Shown: positions 41,039-49,528, numbered from the stretch's first letter. The stretch is 64,000 nucleotides of DNA from Streptomyces thermolilacinus SPC6 (GCF_000478605.2 NZ_ASHX02000001.1:3883895-3947894), one strand, 5' to 3'. Translations and numbers: made by a program. The notes: generated from the sequence alone by a model not told the origin.

Positions 41039-42022
41039 GTGAACGCTCAAGCCGCAGACACCCCCGGCACCGGCCGCATCGTCCTCCTCACCACCAGCCA
41101 CCGGGTCGCGCCCGGCGTGCTGTCCTGGCCGGCGTGGCAGACCCTGCACGCCGCCGACGAGGTCCTGTGCCCCGACCCGGCCCACCCGCAGCTGCCGTAC
41201 CTCCGCGAGGCCGGGGTCGCCGTCGAGACCGCCGCGCCCACCGCCCGGGAGCTGGTGGACGCGTGCGCCGGGGACCGTACGGTCGTCGTCGTCGCGTCCG
41301 GCGAGGGCGACCAGGCGCTCACCGACGGCCTGGCCCGCCTCGCCGGGTCCGGCCGCGTCGCCATGCCCGACCTGGAGCTGCTGCCCGGCTCGTACGACCT
41401 GCCCGGCGCGCGCCTGCTGGACCTGGTCGAGGTGATGGACCGAATCCGCCGCGAGTGCCCCTGGTCGTCCCGCCAGACGCACCAGGGCCTCGCCAAGTAC
41501 GCCATCGAGGAGGCGTACGAGCTGGTCGAGGCCATCGAGGACGGCGACCGGGAGGAGCTGCGCGAGGAGCTGGGCGACGTGCTCCTCCAAGTCGTCTTCC
41601 ACGCCCGGATCGCCGAGGAGGCGGACGACGAGCCGTTCTCGCTGGACGACGTGGCGGGCGGCCTGGTCGAGAAGCTCATCCACCGGCACCCGCACGTCTT
41701 CGGCGACGCGACCGCCGAGACGCCCGAGCAGGTCAAGGAGCACTGGCTGCGCACCAAGGCCCTCGAGAAGCAGCGCACCTCCGTCACGGACGGCATCCCG
41801 CTGGGGCAGCCGGGCCTCGCGCTGGCGGCGAAGCTCGCGAGCCGCGTCCGCACGGCGGGCATGGACGTGCCGCCCCCGTCCGGCGAGGGCGTCGGCTACG
41901 CCCTGCTGGAGATGGCCGCCCGCGCGGAGGCCGAGGGCGTGGACCCGGAAGCGGCCCTGCGGGCGGCGGCCCGCGCCTACCGCGACACGATCCGCGCGGC
42001 GGAGGGCCACGACGCTGGGTAA
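41039..42022 (+). CDS. mazG: Nucleoside triphosphate pyrophosphohydrolase MazG
   Basis: A 327-residue protein with a degenerate tetrapyrrole-methylase-like N-terminal part (about 1-125, VLLTTSHRVAPGVLSWPAW). The MazG domain follows (about 130-250): LLDLVEVMDRIRRECPW, then the metal-binding EEAYELVEAIEDGDREELREELGDVLLQV helical pattern (E-E-x-x-E ... E-x-x-D). A second helical half lies near 275-320. MazG cleaves abnormal or excess NTPs to NMP and PPi. The GTG start at 41039 is right after a TAGGTT box. The next gene starts 44 bases downstream. Confidence 0.92.
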   Translation: MNAQAADTPGTGRIVLLTTSHRVAPGVLSWPAWQTLHAADEVLCPDPAHPQLPYLREAGVAVETAAPTARELVDACAGDRTVVVVASGEGDQALTDGLARLAGSGRVAMPDLELLPGSYDLPGARLLDLVEVMDRIRRECPWSSRQTHQGLAKYAIEEAYELVEAIEDGDREELREELGDVLLQVVFHARIAEEADDEPFSLDDVAGGLVEKLIHRHPHVFGDATAETPEQVKEHWLRTKALEKQRTSVTDGIPLGQPGLALAAKLASRVRTAGMDVPPPSGEGVGYALLEMAARAEAEGVDPEAALRAAARAYRDTIRAAEGHDAG

Positions 42023-42065
42023 CGTGACGGTGGCCGTACGGGGCGGGTGAGTCGGGGGAGGACCG

Positions 42066-44222
42066 GTGGGCGTGGGGGAGCTGCGCGAGGGGGACTTCGA
42101 CGCCCTGGTGAGGGTGTTGAAGTCGGACGACTACCTGGGGCTGATGGAGCGCCTGAGCGTCCTCGACCCCGAGGGCGCGCTGGGCTTCGACCTGCTGGCC
42201 AGCCAGGTCCGGCTGGCCGTCTCCGACGAGGCCGCCAGGTCCCGCGCGGAGTCGTGGCTGCGACGGGCGGCCCCCCGCGACCCCCGGGTGCTCGACGCGA
42301 TCCGGACGTACGCGGGGGAGCCGACGCCCGTGGGGTTTGGCCCCGTGGGTCCCGTCCCTGTGGGGCCCGCCGTCCGCAACACGGTGTCGGACAGCGCGGC
42401 GGGGAACATCGTGCAGGCGCACACCGTCGAGCAGGTCAACTTCTACGTGGCCCCGCCCGACCCGGCCCTCTGGCTGGACGCTGCGACGGTGGACCCGCAC
42501 GCGCTGGGCGCCCCGCACGAGGGCCCGTACATCCGCCGTGACCGGGACGCGGACCTCGGCCCGGAGCGGCGGGACGGCTTCCTGCTGATCACCGGCCCGC
42601 CGCTGTCCGGCAGGACCACCACCGCCTGGGCGTATGTACGGCGGCTCCCGCCCGGAACAGAGGTCTGCGTCCCGCCGCCCGGCACGGACCTGCGGGCGCT
42701 GCCCGAGCGCATCGCCGCCCGGAAGTCCCCCTGCGTGCTGTGGCTCGACGACTTGGAGCGGTACGTGGAGGGCCTGGACGCCGCCCTGCTGTCGCGCCTC
42801 ATCGCCATGGGCGTCCGGATCGTCGCCACGATGACCGACGCGGCGTACGACGAGCACCGCTTCGGCACCCCGGCGACGGCCCGCGTACTGAGCCGGGCGC
42901 GGGTGGTGGAACTGGAGCTGGAGTGGAGCGAGGACGAGTTCGACCGGATAGAGGAGGCCGGCGACCCGCGCTTCGAAGCGTTGACGGATTGGTGCGGTGA
43001 CCTGCGCGTCACCGAGTACCTCGCCGTCGGCCCTCACCTGTGGGCGGAGTGGCGCAGGGCCGGGCGCCCCTCAGGCAATCAGCCTGGTCACCAGCTCGTG
43101 CGCGCCGTTCTCGACCTCATGCGGTGCGGGATGTCCGGCGCGCCGCGCGAATTGGCCCGCGCCGTCTACGAGATGTACGCCCCGGAACACACCGACGCAT
43201 TCGACGCCGCCCTCGCCTGGGCGGTGCGCCCGCGCCATGGAGTGACCGGCCTGCTGGTCGAGTCAACCGAGGCGGGCGGGCTGGTCGGCTACGGCTACCT
43301 GGTCGGTGAGGCGATCCAATCCGACGAGCTGCCCCCGGTCCCGTACGAGACATGGGATCTGGCCGTTGCCCAAGGTGGGCAGCTGGTTACCCACCTCGCA
43401 ACCGTGCACTTCCGCACGGGCGCCAAATCAGGCGACCCCGAAGCCATGTACCGCCTGGCCCGCCTCACCGACGACGAGGAGTGGCTGCGCAAGGCCGCCG
43501 ACGCGGGCCACACGGCCGCCGCCGCGGACCTGGGGCGGGCGCTGGCCGACCGGGGCGAGGCGCGGGCGGCGGAGCACTACCTGGAGAAGGCAGCCGATGC
43601 GGGCGACGCGCGCGCCGCGACTCTGCTGGGCAAGTTGCTGCGGGACCGGGCGGAGGGGTGGTGGAGCGCGGCTGCACGACAGGGAGATCACGAGGCGGCA
43701 TCCCACCTCGCCACCCTGTTGCTCGGGCGCGGCAAGGTGGATGAGGCATACATCCGCAGCTATCAAGCGCTCCACACCAGCTCCGCGCAGTCATCGGCCC
43801 TCTGCGGTGCTATACACCGTTTCTGGCAGCAGGAGGAAACGGCCCAGGTATGGTTCGACCGCGCCGCCGCAGCGGGAGACGACACGTGGAGCGCGGACGC
43901 CTTCGGCCCAGCGATGTCCATCAGTGACGAGGAAGAACAGCTGCGCGTGGAGTGCGCGGATGCGGACGCCGACGTTCTGGGCATCCACGTGACCCACGTA
44001 GGCGCTTTCCTTGAGAAGCACGGTCGTGTCGACGAAGCCCGCACCTGGTACCAGAAGGGCTTCGAGCTGGGGGACGCCTACGCCGCCTTCCGCCTCGCCC
44101 GCCTCCGGGAGCAGGGGGGCGACGAGGACGGCGCCGCCCACTGGATGCGCAAGGCCGCCGACGCCGGGCATCCGGGTGCCGTGAAGGCGCTCGGCGGCGG
44201 GGCGGATACCGTCGAGGGGTGA
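42066..44222 (+). CDS. STAND-type NTPase with Sel1-like repeats and candidate amyloid-signalling motif
   Basis: A 718-residue protein. Residues 1-90 are a small helical domain. Residues 105-127 (nt 42378-42446) read NTVSDSAAGNIVQAHTVEQV followed by NFYV, resembling the actinobacterial BASS3/RHIM-related amyloid motifs that couple STAND receptors to effectors. The ATPase follows: Walker A GPPLSGRTT (177-185, Arg in place of Lys) and Walker B CVLWLDDLER (223-232). Residues about 440-715 are Sel1/TPR-like repeats (AAADLGRALADRG; KGFELGDAYAAFRLARLREQGGDED). The GTG start has a GGGGGAGG site. Its stop overlaps the GTG of the P450 gene (GTGA at 44219-44222). The layout fits an NLR-like sensor. Confidence 0.78.
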   Translation: MGVGELREGDFDALVRVLKSDDYLGLMERLSVLDPEGALGFDLLASQVRLAVSDEAARSRAESWLRRAAPRDPRVLDAIRTYAGEPTPVGFGPVGPVPVGPAVRNTVSDSAAGNIVQAHTVEQVNFYVAPPDPALWLDAATVDPHALGAPHEGPYIRRDRDADLGPERRDGFLLITGPPLSGRTTTAWAYVRRLPPGTEVCVPPPGTDLRALPERIAARKSPCVLWLDDLERYVEGLDAALLSRLIAMGVRIVATMTDAAYDEHRFGTPATARVLSRARVVELELEWSEDEFDRIEEAGDPRFEALTDWCGDLRVTEYLAVGPHLWAEWRRAGRPSGNQPGHQLVRAVLDLMRCGMSGAPRELARAVYEMYAPEHTDAFDAALAWAVRPRHGVTGLLVESTEAGGLVGYGYLVGEAIQSDELPPVPYETWDLAVAQGGQLVTHLATVHFRTGAKSGDPEAMYRLARLTDDEEWLRKAADAGHTAAAADLGRALADRGEARAAEHYLEKAADAGDARAATLLGKLLRDRAEGWWSAAARQGDHEAASHLATLLLGRGKVDEAYIRSYQALHTSSAQSSALCGAIHRFWQQEETAQVWFDRAAAAGDDTWSADAFGPAMSISDEEEQLRVECADADADVLGIHVTHVGAFLEKHGRVDEARTWYQKGFELGDAYAAFRLARLREQGGDEDGAAHWMRKAADAGHPGAVKALGGGADTVEG

Positions 44223-45475
44223 ACGCCGCGAACGACCCCGCCACGCCCCCCGAGCTCTTCACCTGGGAGTTCGCCACCGACCCGTACCCGGCGTACGCCT
44301 GGCTGCGGGAGCACGCGCCGGTGCACCGCACGCGGCTGCCCAGCGGGGTCGAGGCGTGGCTGGTCACCCGGTACGCCGACGCGAAGCAGGCGCTCGCGGA
44401 CCAGCGGCTCAGCAAGAACCCCGCGCACCACGACGAGCCCGCCCACGCCAAGGGCAAGACGGGCATTCCGGGGGAGCGCAAGGCGGAGCTGATGACGCAC
44501 CTGCTGAACATCGACCCGCCGGACCACACCCGGCTGCGGCGGCTCGTGTCGAAGGCGTTCACGCCCCGCCGGGTCGCGGAGTTCGCGCCGCGCGTGCAGG
44601 AGCTGACGGACCGTCTGATCGACGGTTTCGCAACAAAAGGCGAGGCGGACCTCATCCATGAGTTCGCCTTCCCCCTCCCCATTTACGCGATTTGCGACAT
44701 GCTCGGGGTGCCCGCCGAGGACCAGGACGACTTCCGGGACTGGGCCGGGCAGATGATCCGGCACGGCGGCGGCCCGCGCGGCGGGGTCGCGCGGGCCGTG
44801 AAGCGGATGCGGGCGTACCTGGTGGACCTGATCCACCGCAAGCGCGGCGACCTCGGCGACGACCTGATCTCCGGCCTGATCCGCGCCTCCGACCACGGCG
44901 AGCACCTCACCGAGAACGAGGCCGCCGCGATGGCGTTCATCCTCCTGTTCGCGGGCTTCGAGACGACCGTGAACCTCATCGGTAACGGCACGTACGCGCT
45001 GCTCCGCAACCCCGCCGAACGGGCCCGCCTCCAGGCGTCCCTGGCCGCCGGGGAGACGGACCTGCTGGCCACCGGGGTGGAGGAACTGCTCCGCTACGAC
45101 GGGCCGGTCGAGCTGGCGACCTGGCGTTTCGCGACCGAGCCGCTCACCGTCGGCGGGCAGCGGATCGAGGCGGGCGACCCCGTCCTCGTCGTCCTCGCGG
45201 CGGCGGACCGGGACCCGGCGCGGTTCGACGACCCGGACACCCTGGACCTCGGGCGGCGCGACAACCAGCACCTGGGGTACGGGCACGGCATCCACTACTG
45301 CCTCGGCGCGCCCCTCGCCCGGCTGGAGGGGCAGGCCGCGCTGGCCACGCTCCTGACCCGGCTCCCCGACCTGCGTCTCGCCGCCGAACCGGACGAACTG
45401 CGGTGGCGCGGCGGGCTCATCATGCGCGGACTGAGGACCCTCCCGGTGGCCTTTACACCCGAATCACGCCCATGA
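44219..45475 (+). CDS. Cytochrome P450 (CYP107-like)
   Basis: A 418-residue soluble P450. Visible marks are AFATDPYPAYAWLREHAPVH-type N-terminal sequence (here EFATDPYPAYAWLREHAPV), the I-helix FAGFETT (about 243-249), the K-helix EELLR (about 283-287) and the heme loop LGYGHGIHYCLGAPLARLE with axial Cys361. It needs a ferredoxin and reductase from elsewhere. It starts inside the stop of the STAND gene, so translation is coupled. By position before two rpf genes it may be the counterpart of S. coelicolor CYP107U1, reported to affect sporulation and antibiotic production; that link is from memory and unverified. Substrate unknown. Confidence 0.92.
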   Translation: MNAANDPATPPELFTWEFATDPYPAYAWLREHAPVHRTRLPSGVEAWLVTRYADAKQALADQRLSKNPAHHDEPAHAKGKTGIPGERKAELMTHLLNIDPPDHTRLRRLVSKAFTPRRVAEFAPRVQELTDRLIDGFATKGEADLIHEFAFPLPIYAICDMLGVPAEDQDDFRDWAGQMIRHGGGPRGGVARAVKRMRAYLVDLIHRKRGDLGDDLISGLIRASDHGEHLTENEAAAMAFILLFAGFETTVNLIGNGTYALLRNPAERARLQASLAAGETDLLATGVEELLRYDGPVELATWRFATEPLTVGGQRIEAGDPVLVVLAAADRDPARFDDPDTLDLGRRDNQHLGYGHGIHYCLGAPLARLEGQAALATLLTRLPDLRLAAEPDELRWRGGLIMRGLRTLPVAFTPESRP

Positions 45476-45497
45476 GAACTGACGTTCCGTCAGTTCT
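45475..45497. terminator. Perfect hairpin overlapping the P450 stop codon
   Basis: Arms 45475-45484 and 45488-45497 pair over 10 bases around the loop TTC. It begins at the last base of the P450 stop. The core TGACG-TTC-CGTCA also looks like a regulator half-site pair, and TGACGTTC recurs at about 45536-45543, so it could act as terminator, operator or both. Confidence 0.5.
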
Positions 45498-45552
45498 GTG
45501 ATGTTCACGTGATCCCCGCTGCATCGACTTGTGACTGACGTTCGAATGCCGC

Positions 45553-45558
45553 TACGTT
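45553..45558 (+). promoter_or_regulatory. Candidate -10 box of the first rpf gene
   Basis: TACGTT, 37 bases before the ATG at 45596; GAAAGG forms the ribosome site. Confidence 0.4.
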
Positions 45559-45595
45559 CACCGTCACCTCAGCAGTCACGCGAAAGGTCCAACGC

Positions 45596-46618
45596 ATGCG
45601 CTCCGGGAACGGACGACACCGTCGCCCCCGTCAAGCTCCCGCCCTCGTCGTCGCCGCGGGCGTGACCGGATCAGCGATCGCCCTGCCGCTGCTCGGCGCG
45701 GGCACCGCGTCCGCCGCCGACGCCGCCACCTGGGACCGCGTCGCAGAATGCGAGACCGGTGGCATGTGGAGCGCCGACCTCGGCAACGGGTACTACGGCG
45801 GCCTCCAGCTGTCGCAGGAGACATGGCAGGCGTACGGCGGCACGGCCTACGCGCCGCGCGCCGACCTCGCCAGCCGCTCCGAGCAGATAGCCGTCGCGGA
45901 GAAGGTCTACGCCGCCCAGGGCTCCGCCGCCTGGGAGACCTGCGCGCCCATCGCGAACCTCGGCGGCGCGGGCGACGACTCCGCCCCGGCCGAGACCGCC
46001 CCCGACGCGACGCCCGACCCCACCGCGGACACGGGAACCGACGCCGGCGCCGACAAGCCCGCCACGGGCGAGCAGCCCACCGCGCCGGGCGACAGCCCGG
46101 CCGGCACCGAGGGCTCCACCGGCTCCGGCGCGACCGGGCTGCCCGGCGAGCCCACCGCGCCCGCCACCCCCGACGCGACGGCCTCCCCGACCGCGCCCAC
46201 GGCGCCCTCCACCGGCCCGGCCGCGCCCGACGGGACGCCCACGGCCGAGGACGGCACGGGCACCCCCGCGTCCGGCACCGGCAAGCACCGCGGCGAACCC
46301 GCCAAGGAAGAGGCCGGGACCGTCCCGGCACTTCCGGGCGGAACGGACGAGACCACCGGGACCGGCAATCCGGCCGAGGGCCGCGAATCCGGCGGGCACG
46401 CCTCGCGCGGTGACGGAACGGCACGTACCGGGGCCGGCCTCGCCCCCGACGGTACGTACACCGTCCAGCCCGGCGACAACCTGTGGACCATCGCGGACAG
46501 CCACGAGCTGCCCGGCGGCTGGACGGCGCTCTACGACGCGAACCGCGAGACCGTGGGTACCGACCCCGACCTCATCCTCCCTGGCCAGAGCCTCGACCTG
46601 GGCGCGAACGAGGGGTAG
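45596..46618 (+). CDS. rpfC: Resuscitation-promoting factor-type cell-wall hydrolase with LysM
   Basis: A 340-residue secreted muralytic enzyme. Signal peptide about 1-41 (ending TASAADA), then the Rpf/transglycosylase-like domain (about 43-122: WDRVAECETGGMWSADLG, catalytic Glu in AECE, then NGYYGGLQLSQETWQAYGG). An exceptionally long Thr/Pro/Ala-rich linker (about 125-285) and a C-terminal LysM (about 288-337, YTVQPGDNLWTIADSHELPGGW) follow. Rpf enzymes cleave peptidoglycan and aid spore germination. The gene sits directly before a second rpf gene, as with rpfC and rpfA of S. coelicolor (naming from memory). The linker is the main difference from its neighbour. Confidence 0.9.
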   Translation: MRSGNGRHRRPRQAPALVVAAGVTGSAIALPLLGAGTASAADAATWDRVAECETGGMWSADLGNGYYGGLQLSQETWQAYGGTAYAPRADLASRSEQIAVAEKVYAAQGSAAWETCAPIANLGGAGDDSAPAETAPDATPDPTADTGTDAGADKPATGEQPTAPGDSPAGTEGSTGSGATGLPGEPTAPATPDATASPTAPTAPSTGPAAPDGTPTAEDGTGTPASGTGKHRGEPAKEEAGTVPALPGGTDETTGTGNPAEGRESGGHASRGDGTARTGAGLAPDGTYTVQPGDNLWTIADSHELPGGWTALYDANRETVGTDPDLILPGQSLDLGANEG

Positions 46619-46706
46619 TTACGGGCGGGAATGTCCGTTTCCTCGAAGTGAGACAAGAGTCTCTTTGCCTCAACTCGCGCCCCCGCGCCGCCCGGTCCGT
46701 CCGTTT

Positions 46707-46755
46707 CCGCCCCTACCTGCGCAAACGCCCTTATGGGGCAGGCGCGTAGGGGCGG
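46707..46755 (+). terminator. Extended hairpin after the first rpf gene
   Basis: Outer arms CCGCCCCTAC (46707-46716) and GTAGGGGCGG (46746-46755) pair perfectly; inside, GCGC/GCGC and GCCC/GGGC extend the stem. It is 90 bases past the stop codon. Confidence 0.65.
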
Positions 46756-46835
46756 ATTGACCGGGATGTCCGTCTTTGATCTCCGTGCGGGTCTGTGCTT
46801 ACCGTCGATATCGCTCGCCACCGCGGGCCCCGTTG

Positions 46836-47040
46836 GCCGGTAACGCCGAATCCTGCCGCCGGACGACGGGAACAGTCGACGCTTCGAGCGCCGTGGGCAG
46901 GAGCGGGGGACCCAAGGTAAGTGCCGGGCCCGGCCGTCGAGAGACGGCCAAGTCCGGCTAGGGGTGAAGCCGCGCGCCACCAGCGCGCGGCCGGGCACTC
47001 ACCAGGCCCGAACCCGACAGCTCACCTCGCAGGCGTCGGT
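46836..47040 (+). promoter_or_regulatory. c-di-AMP (ydaO/yuaA-type) riboswitch upstream of rpfA
   Basis: The leader of the second rpf gene carries conserved blocks of the ydaO class in order: GCCGAATCCTGCCGCC (about 46845-46860), GAGCGGGGGACCCAAGGTAA (46901-46920), TAGGGGTGAAGCCGCG (46959-46974) and CCGAACCCGACAGCTCACC (47008-47026). It ends just before the ribosome site GAGGAGAT (47041-47048). In S. coelicolor the rpfA leader was shown to bind c-di-AMP and to lower rpfA expression. The same arrangement here predicts that c-di-AMP switches this gene off. Confidence 0.85.
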
Positions 47041-47053
47041 GAGGAGATCCACC

Positions 47054-47728
47054 ATGCTGAATTCCGGCAAGGGAAAGCACCGTCGCCCGTCCAAGGCCGT
47101 CCGTCTCGCCGCGTTCGCCGGCATCACCGGTGTGGCCGTCGCCGCCCCGCTGATGGGCGCCACGTCCGCCAGCGCCGCGACCGCCGCCGAGTGGGACCGC
47201 GTCGCGCAGTGCGAGTCCGGCGGCAACTGGTCCATCAACACCGGCAACGGCTACTACGGCGGCCTTCAGTTCTCGGCCTCCACCTGGGCCGCGTACGGCG
47301 GCACGCAGTACGCCTCCACCGCCGACAAGGCCAGCAAGGCCCAGCAGATAGCCGTCGCCGAGAAGGTCCTCGCGGGCCAGGGCAAGGGCGCCTGGCCGCA
47401 CTGCGGCGTCGGCCTGTCCAGCACCCCCTACGGCGGCGGCGCCCCCGAGCGCACCGCCGAGCAGCCCACCACGCGCAGCGAGCAGCGCACCGCGCCGAAG
47501 GCCGAGACCGCCAAGCCGAAGGCCGAGTCGAAGACCGTCACCACCCCGACCGGCGAGAAGGTTCAGAAGGGCGACGGCGAGTACAAGGTCAAGGCCGGCG
47601 ACACGCTCAGCTCCATCGCCGCCGCCGAGGGCGTCAAGGGCGGCTGGGCGAAGCTGTTCGAGCTCAACAAGGACATCGTCGCCGACGCCGACCTCATCTA
47701 CCCGGGCCAGCAGCTCCACCTGAGCTGA
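47054..47728 (+). CDS. rpfA: Resuscitation-promoting factor RpfA
   Basis: A 224-residue secreted cell-wall hydrolase. Signal peptide about 1-40 (TSASAATA), then the Rpf domain (about 42-120: WDRVAQCESGGNWSINTGN with the catalytic Glu in QCES, GYYGGLQFSASTWAAYGG). A Lys/Glu/Thr/Pro-rich linker (about 130-170) and a C-terminal LysM (about 176-223, YKVKAGDTLSSIAAAEGVKGGW) complete it. It cleaves peptidoglycan during germination and dormancy exit. The start is fixed by the GAGGAGAT site right after the riboswitch. It differs from the upstream rpf gene in having a short linker and riboswitch control. Confidence 0.93.
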   Translation: MLNSGKGKHRRPSKAVRLAAFAGITGVAVAAPLMGATSASAATAAEWDRVAQCESGGNWSINTGNGYYGGLQFSASTWAAYGGTQYASTADKASKAQQIAVAEKVLAGQGKGAWPHCGVGLSSTPYGGGAPERTAEQPTTRSEQRTAPKAETAKPKAESKTVTTPTGEKVQKGDGEYKVKAGDTLSSIAAAEGVKGGWAKLFELNKDIVADADLIYPGQQLHLS

Positions 47729-47743
47729 CCCGCACCCGCACTC

Positions 47744-47774
47744 CGGCGCGGCGGCTGTCCGGGCCGCCGCGCCG
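47744..47774 (+). terminator. rpfA terminator
   Basis: Perfect 12-bp stem (47744-47755 with 47763-47774), 7-base loop, 15 bases after the stop codon. Confidence 0.85.
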
Positions 47775-48174
47775 CCAGGGCCGCCGTGTCCCAGGGATCG
47801 CCGTGTCCCCCGGGTCGCCGTGCCCCCAGGGCCGTCACCGGCCCGCCCGGACCGCCCCGGTCCGTCGCGCATCCCCCGTACGCGGCGGGCCGGGGCTCCG
47901 GCCTTCCCGGCGCCCTCGGCCCTCCGCCCCCCCGGGGCGCCCTCGCGGCCCCCGGCGGCCCGCCCGGCCCCGCAGTGGCCGTCCCGCCCCTGCTTCGCCC
48001 CCGTCCTCCGTACGGTCGAACCGGGGCAAACCGGTCCAGGGCGGATGAGCAGAGGGCCACTCAGACCGGTTACCGTCCAGTAGAGATGATGGCTATTCAT
48101 CCCGCTATGCACCGCCTTGTGCGCTTTTTCGTCCCAGCGGGCGGGCGGTAGCGGGCAGTGGCCCCCCAGGCGGT

Positions 48175-48180
48175 TAGGCT
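48175..48180 (+). promoter_or_regulatory. -10 box of eno
   Basis: TAGGCT at 48175-48180, 58 bases before the start codon; predicts a leader of about 50 bases. Confidence 0.5.
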
Positions 48181-48226
48181 CTTGGCGCAAGGGTGAAGAC
48201 CCTGCACTCCACGCGTCACATCCCAG

Positions 48227-48232
48227 AAGGAG
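48227..48232 (+). promoter_or_regulatory. Ribosome binding site deciding the eno start
   Basis: AAGGAG six bases before GTG 48239; the in-frame ATG at 48233 touches the site and cannot use it. Confidence 0.75.
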
Positions 48233-48238
48233 ATGCTC

Positions 48239-49528
48239 GTGCCGTCCATCGACGTCGTCGTAGCCCGGGAAATCCTGGACTCCCGAGGCAACCCCACGGT
48301 CGAGGTCGAGGTCGGCCTCGACGACGGCAGCACCGGCCGTGCTGCCGTCCCCTCCGGTGCCTCCACCGGTGCGTTCGAGGCCCTCGAGCTCCGCGACGGT
48401 GACAAGGACCGCTACCTCGGCAAGGGTGTCGAGAAGGCCGTGCTCGCCGTCATCGAGCAGATCGGCCCGGAGCTCGTCGGCTACGACGCCACCGAGCAGC
48501 GGCTGATCGACCAGGCGATGTTCGACCTGGACGCCACCCCGGACAAGTCCTCGCTCGGCGCCAACGCCATCCTCGGCGTCTCCCTCGCCGTGGCGCACGC
48601 CGCCTCCGAGGCGTCCGACCTGCCGCTGTTCCGCTACCTGGGCGGCCCGAACGCGCACCTGCTGCCGGTGCCGATGATGAACATCCTGAACGGCGGCTCG
48701 CACGCCGACTCCAACGTGGACATCCAGGAGTTCATGATCGCCCCGATCGGCGCGGAGTCCTTCTCCGAGGCCCTGCGCTGGGGCACCGAGGTCTACCACA
48801 CCCTCAAGAAGGTGCTGAAGGAGAAGGGCCTGTCCACCGGCCTCGGCGACGAGGGCGGCTTCGCCCCGAACCTGGACTCCAACCGCGCCGCGCTCGACCT
48901 CATCCTGGAGGCCGTCAAGCAGGCCGGTTACACCCCCGGCCGGGACATCGCGCTCGCCCTGGACGTCGCCGCGTCCGAGTTCTACAAGGACGGCGCGTAC
49001 GAGTTCGAGGGCAAGTCCCGCACGGCCGCCGAGATGACCGAGTACTACGAGGAGCTCGTCGCCTCGTACCCGCTCGTCTCCATCGAGGACCCGCTGTTCG
49101 AGGACGACTGGGACGGCTGGAAGACCATCACCGAGAAGCTCGGCACGAAGGTCCAGCTCGTCGGCGACGACCTGTTCGTCACCAACCCGGAGCGCCTGGC
49201 CCGCGGCATCGAGGAGGGCGCCGCGAACGCCCTGCTCGTCAAGGTCAACCAGATCGGCTCCCTCACGGAGACCCTGGACGCCGTCGAGCTGGCCCAGCGC
49301 AACGGCTTCAAGTGCATGATGTCCCACCGCTCCGGCGAGACCGAGGACGTCACCATCGCCGACCTGGCCGTCGCCACCAACTGCGGCCAGATCAAGACCG
49401 GCGCCCCGGCCCGCTCCGAGCGCGTCGCCAAGTACAACCAGCTGCTGCGCATCGAGGAGATCCTCGACGACGCCGCCGTGTACGCGGGCCGCAGCGCGTT
49501 CCCGCGGTTCCGCCCGGCGAACGACTGA
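48239..49528 (+). CDS. eno: Enolase
   Basis: Interconverts 2-phosphoglycerate and phosphoenolpyruvate in glycolysis; cytosolic dimer with Mg2+. The 429-residue product matches family length. It shows the N-terminal IDVVVAREILDSRGNPTVEVE, SGASTGAFEALELRDGD, the loop Glu region, LLVKVNQIGSLTET (catalytic Lys about 335) and MSHRSGETED (about 361-370). The start is the GTG at 48239, not the ATG two codons earlier. In this window PEP made here is the substrate of ppc at the other end. Confidence 0.98.
   Translation: MPSIDVVVAREILDSRGNPTVEVEVGLDDGSTGRAAVPSGASTGAFEALELRDGDKDRYLGKGVEKAVLAVIEQIGPELVGYDATEQRLIDQAMFDLDATPDKSSLGANAILGVSLAVAHAASEASDLPLFRYLGGPNAHLLPVPMMNILNGGSHADSNVDIQEFMIAPIGAESFSEALRWGTEVYHTLKKVLKEKGLSTGLGDEGGFAPNLDSNRAALDLILEAVKQAGYTPGRDIALALDVAASEFYKDGAYEFEGKSRTAAEMTEYYEELVASYPLVSIEDPLFEDDWDGWKTITEKLGTKVQLVGDDLFVTNPERLARGIEEGAANALLVKVNQIGSLTETLDAVELAQRNGFKCMMSHRSGETEDVTIADLAVATNCGQIKTGAPARSERVAKYNQLLRIEEILDDAAVYAGRSAFPRFRPAND

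Larger units (their letters stand above)
47729..48238. other. Intergenic region between rpfA and eno
   Basis: About 510 bases. The left end is the rpfA terminator. 47775-48060 is GC-rich and without a supported gene. 48080-48130 drops in GC. The eno promoter lies near 48175. Confidence 0.5.

Noticed and set aside
45496..45520. Crp-type site (TGTGA...TCACG) upstream of the first rpf gene
   Set aside because: The gap between half-sites is 3 bases, not the 6 of the Crp consensus; kept only as part of a palindrome-rich region.
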